A stretch of DNA of 12,359 nucleotides from Planctomycetota bacterium (lineage in GTDB: Bacteria > Planctomycetota > Phycisphaerae > FEN-1346), in the NCBI GenBank assembly GCA_026386995.1, contig JAPLMO010000482.1, positions 1-12,359 on the forward strand. The letters are read 5' to 3'. Shown here piece by piece: positions 12,059 to 12,359 of the stretch. Below the pieces are notes generated by a model. The model searched no databases. It was not told the origin of the DNA and was given only the letters and a program-made list of their open reading frames with translations. The position numbers were made by a program, and so were the translations under genes. Position 1 is the first letter of the stretch, and each line of letters opens with the position of its first letter.

Positions 12059-12359
12059 TCATGCGGCACACGTGGCGGCGGAGAAGAGCGTTGCGAGGGT
12101 GGCGGCAATTTCGCGTGAGCCTTTGCGCCTGGGGCCTGACGCGAAAATGGTTTGCATCACCGCCTCCTCACGGACGGCCGCAAGATTGGCCGCGAACGGC
12201 CGGGCCGACAGATGCCGCCGGAACCGCCTCGCCCACACCTCCACCCACGTGATCATCGCCAACGCCAACGCCGCGTGACGCATGACCGACCGCTCCTTCC
12301 TCACCTCCGCCGAGTCGAACCCCAACTGGTTCTTCGCCACCGAGAACATCTGCTCGATC
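12059..12359 (-). CDS. DDE transposase, C-terminal part (runs off window end)
   Basis: About 99 residues are visible, open to the window edge and ending in TGA (12061-12059). The first residues, IEQMFSVAKNQLGF, fit the end of the catalytic domain of IS4-like DDE transposases: the Glu of IEQ would be the third catalytic acid, and E followed six residues later by K matches the E(6)K part of the IS4 Y(2)R(3)E(6)K signature. A helical tail (RHAALALAMITWVEVW) follows, as in IS4/IS701 relatives. ATG 12349 lies inside this motif, so it is not the true start. Intactness of the element cannot be judged. Exact IS family is uncertain. Confidence 0.75.
   Translation of the reverse strand, partial: IEQMFSVAKNQLGFDSAEVRKERSVMRHAALALAMITWVEVWARRFRRHLSARPFAANLAAVREEAVMQTIFASGPRRKGSREIAATLATLFSAATCAA

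Overview
The window is GC-rich (about two thirds G+C by eye), with GC-rich codons and very long shadow ORFs opposite the real genes. It most resembles a planctomycete or a close relative, probably a metagenome-derived genome. Pointers are a Tat-exported Gfo/Idh/MocA oxidoreductase followed by a scrap of a PQQ-propeller-like protein, a rhomboid protease with a short acidic/helical tail, and intergenic spaces full of palindromic repeats. The placement rests on gene style, not on a marker phylogeny. No rRNA, tRNA or CRISPR array was seen.

Layout. (1) Positions 1-2360, minus strand: a branched-chain amino acid operon, citramalate synthase (cimA) followed with an 8-base overlap by valyl-tRNA synthetase (valS, cut by the window edge). 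Upstream is a clear promoter and a leader of about 210 nt. The leader holds a valine-rich 36-residue peptide ORF and three mutually exclusive hairpins ending in a U-tract terminator. This looks like a complete transcription attenuator and is the best discovery in the window. (2) Positions 2361-3606: about 1.25 kb without a credible gene, packed with inverted and dispersed repeats and a 19-base G run. (3) Positions 3607-4609, minus: an orphan nuclease-fold protein of lower GC, directly downstream of a tyrosine-recombinase (integron-integrase-like) C-terminal remnant; both look acquired. (4) Positions 4610-5058: gene-free, with a 134-bp nested palindrome. (5) Positions 5059-6453, plus: the Gfo/Idh/MocA oxidoreductase and the PQQ-like remnant. 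(6) Positions 6462-7910, minus: a MATE efflux transporter. (7) Positions 8159-10739, plus: a tight operon ribE-pdxA-rsmA for riboflavin, pyridoxal phosphate and 16S rRNA dimethylation. (8) Positions 10847-11869, minus: a rhomboid protease with its promoter. (9) Positions 12059-12359, minus: the C-terminal end of a DDE transposase running off the window.

How the genes work together. The cimA-valS operon makes biological sense with its leader. If charged tRNA-Val runs short, ribosomes should stall on the leader's valine codons and let transcription continue into an isoleucine-precursor enzyme and the enzyme that charges tRNA-Val. The ribE-pdxA-rsmA operon groups cofactor synthesis with ribosome maturation, and pdxA next to rsmA is a known bacterial pairing. 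The remaining genes are single units separated by repeats and by remnants of mobile elements.
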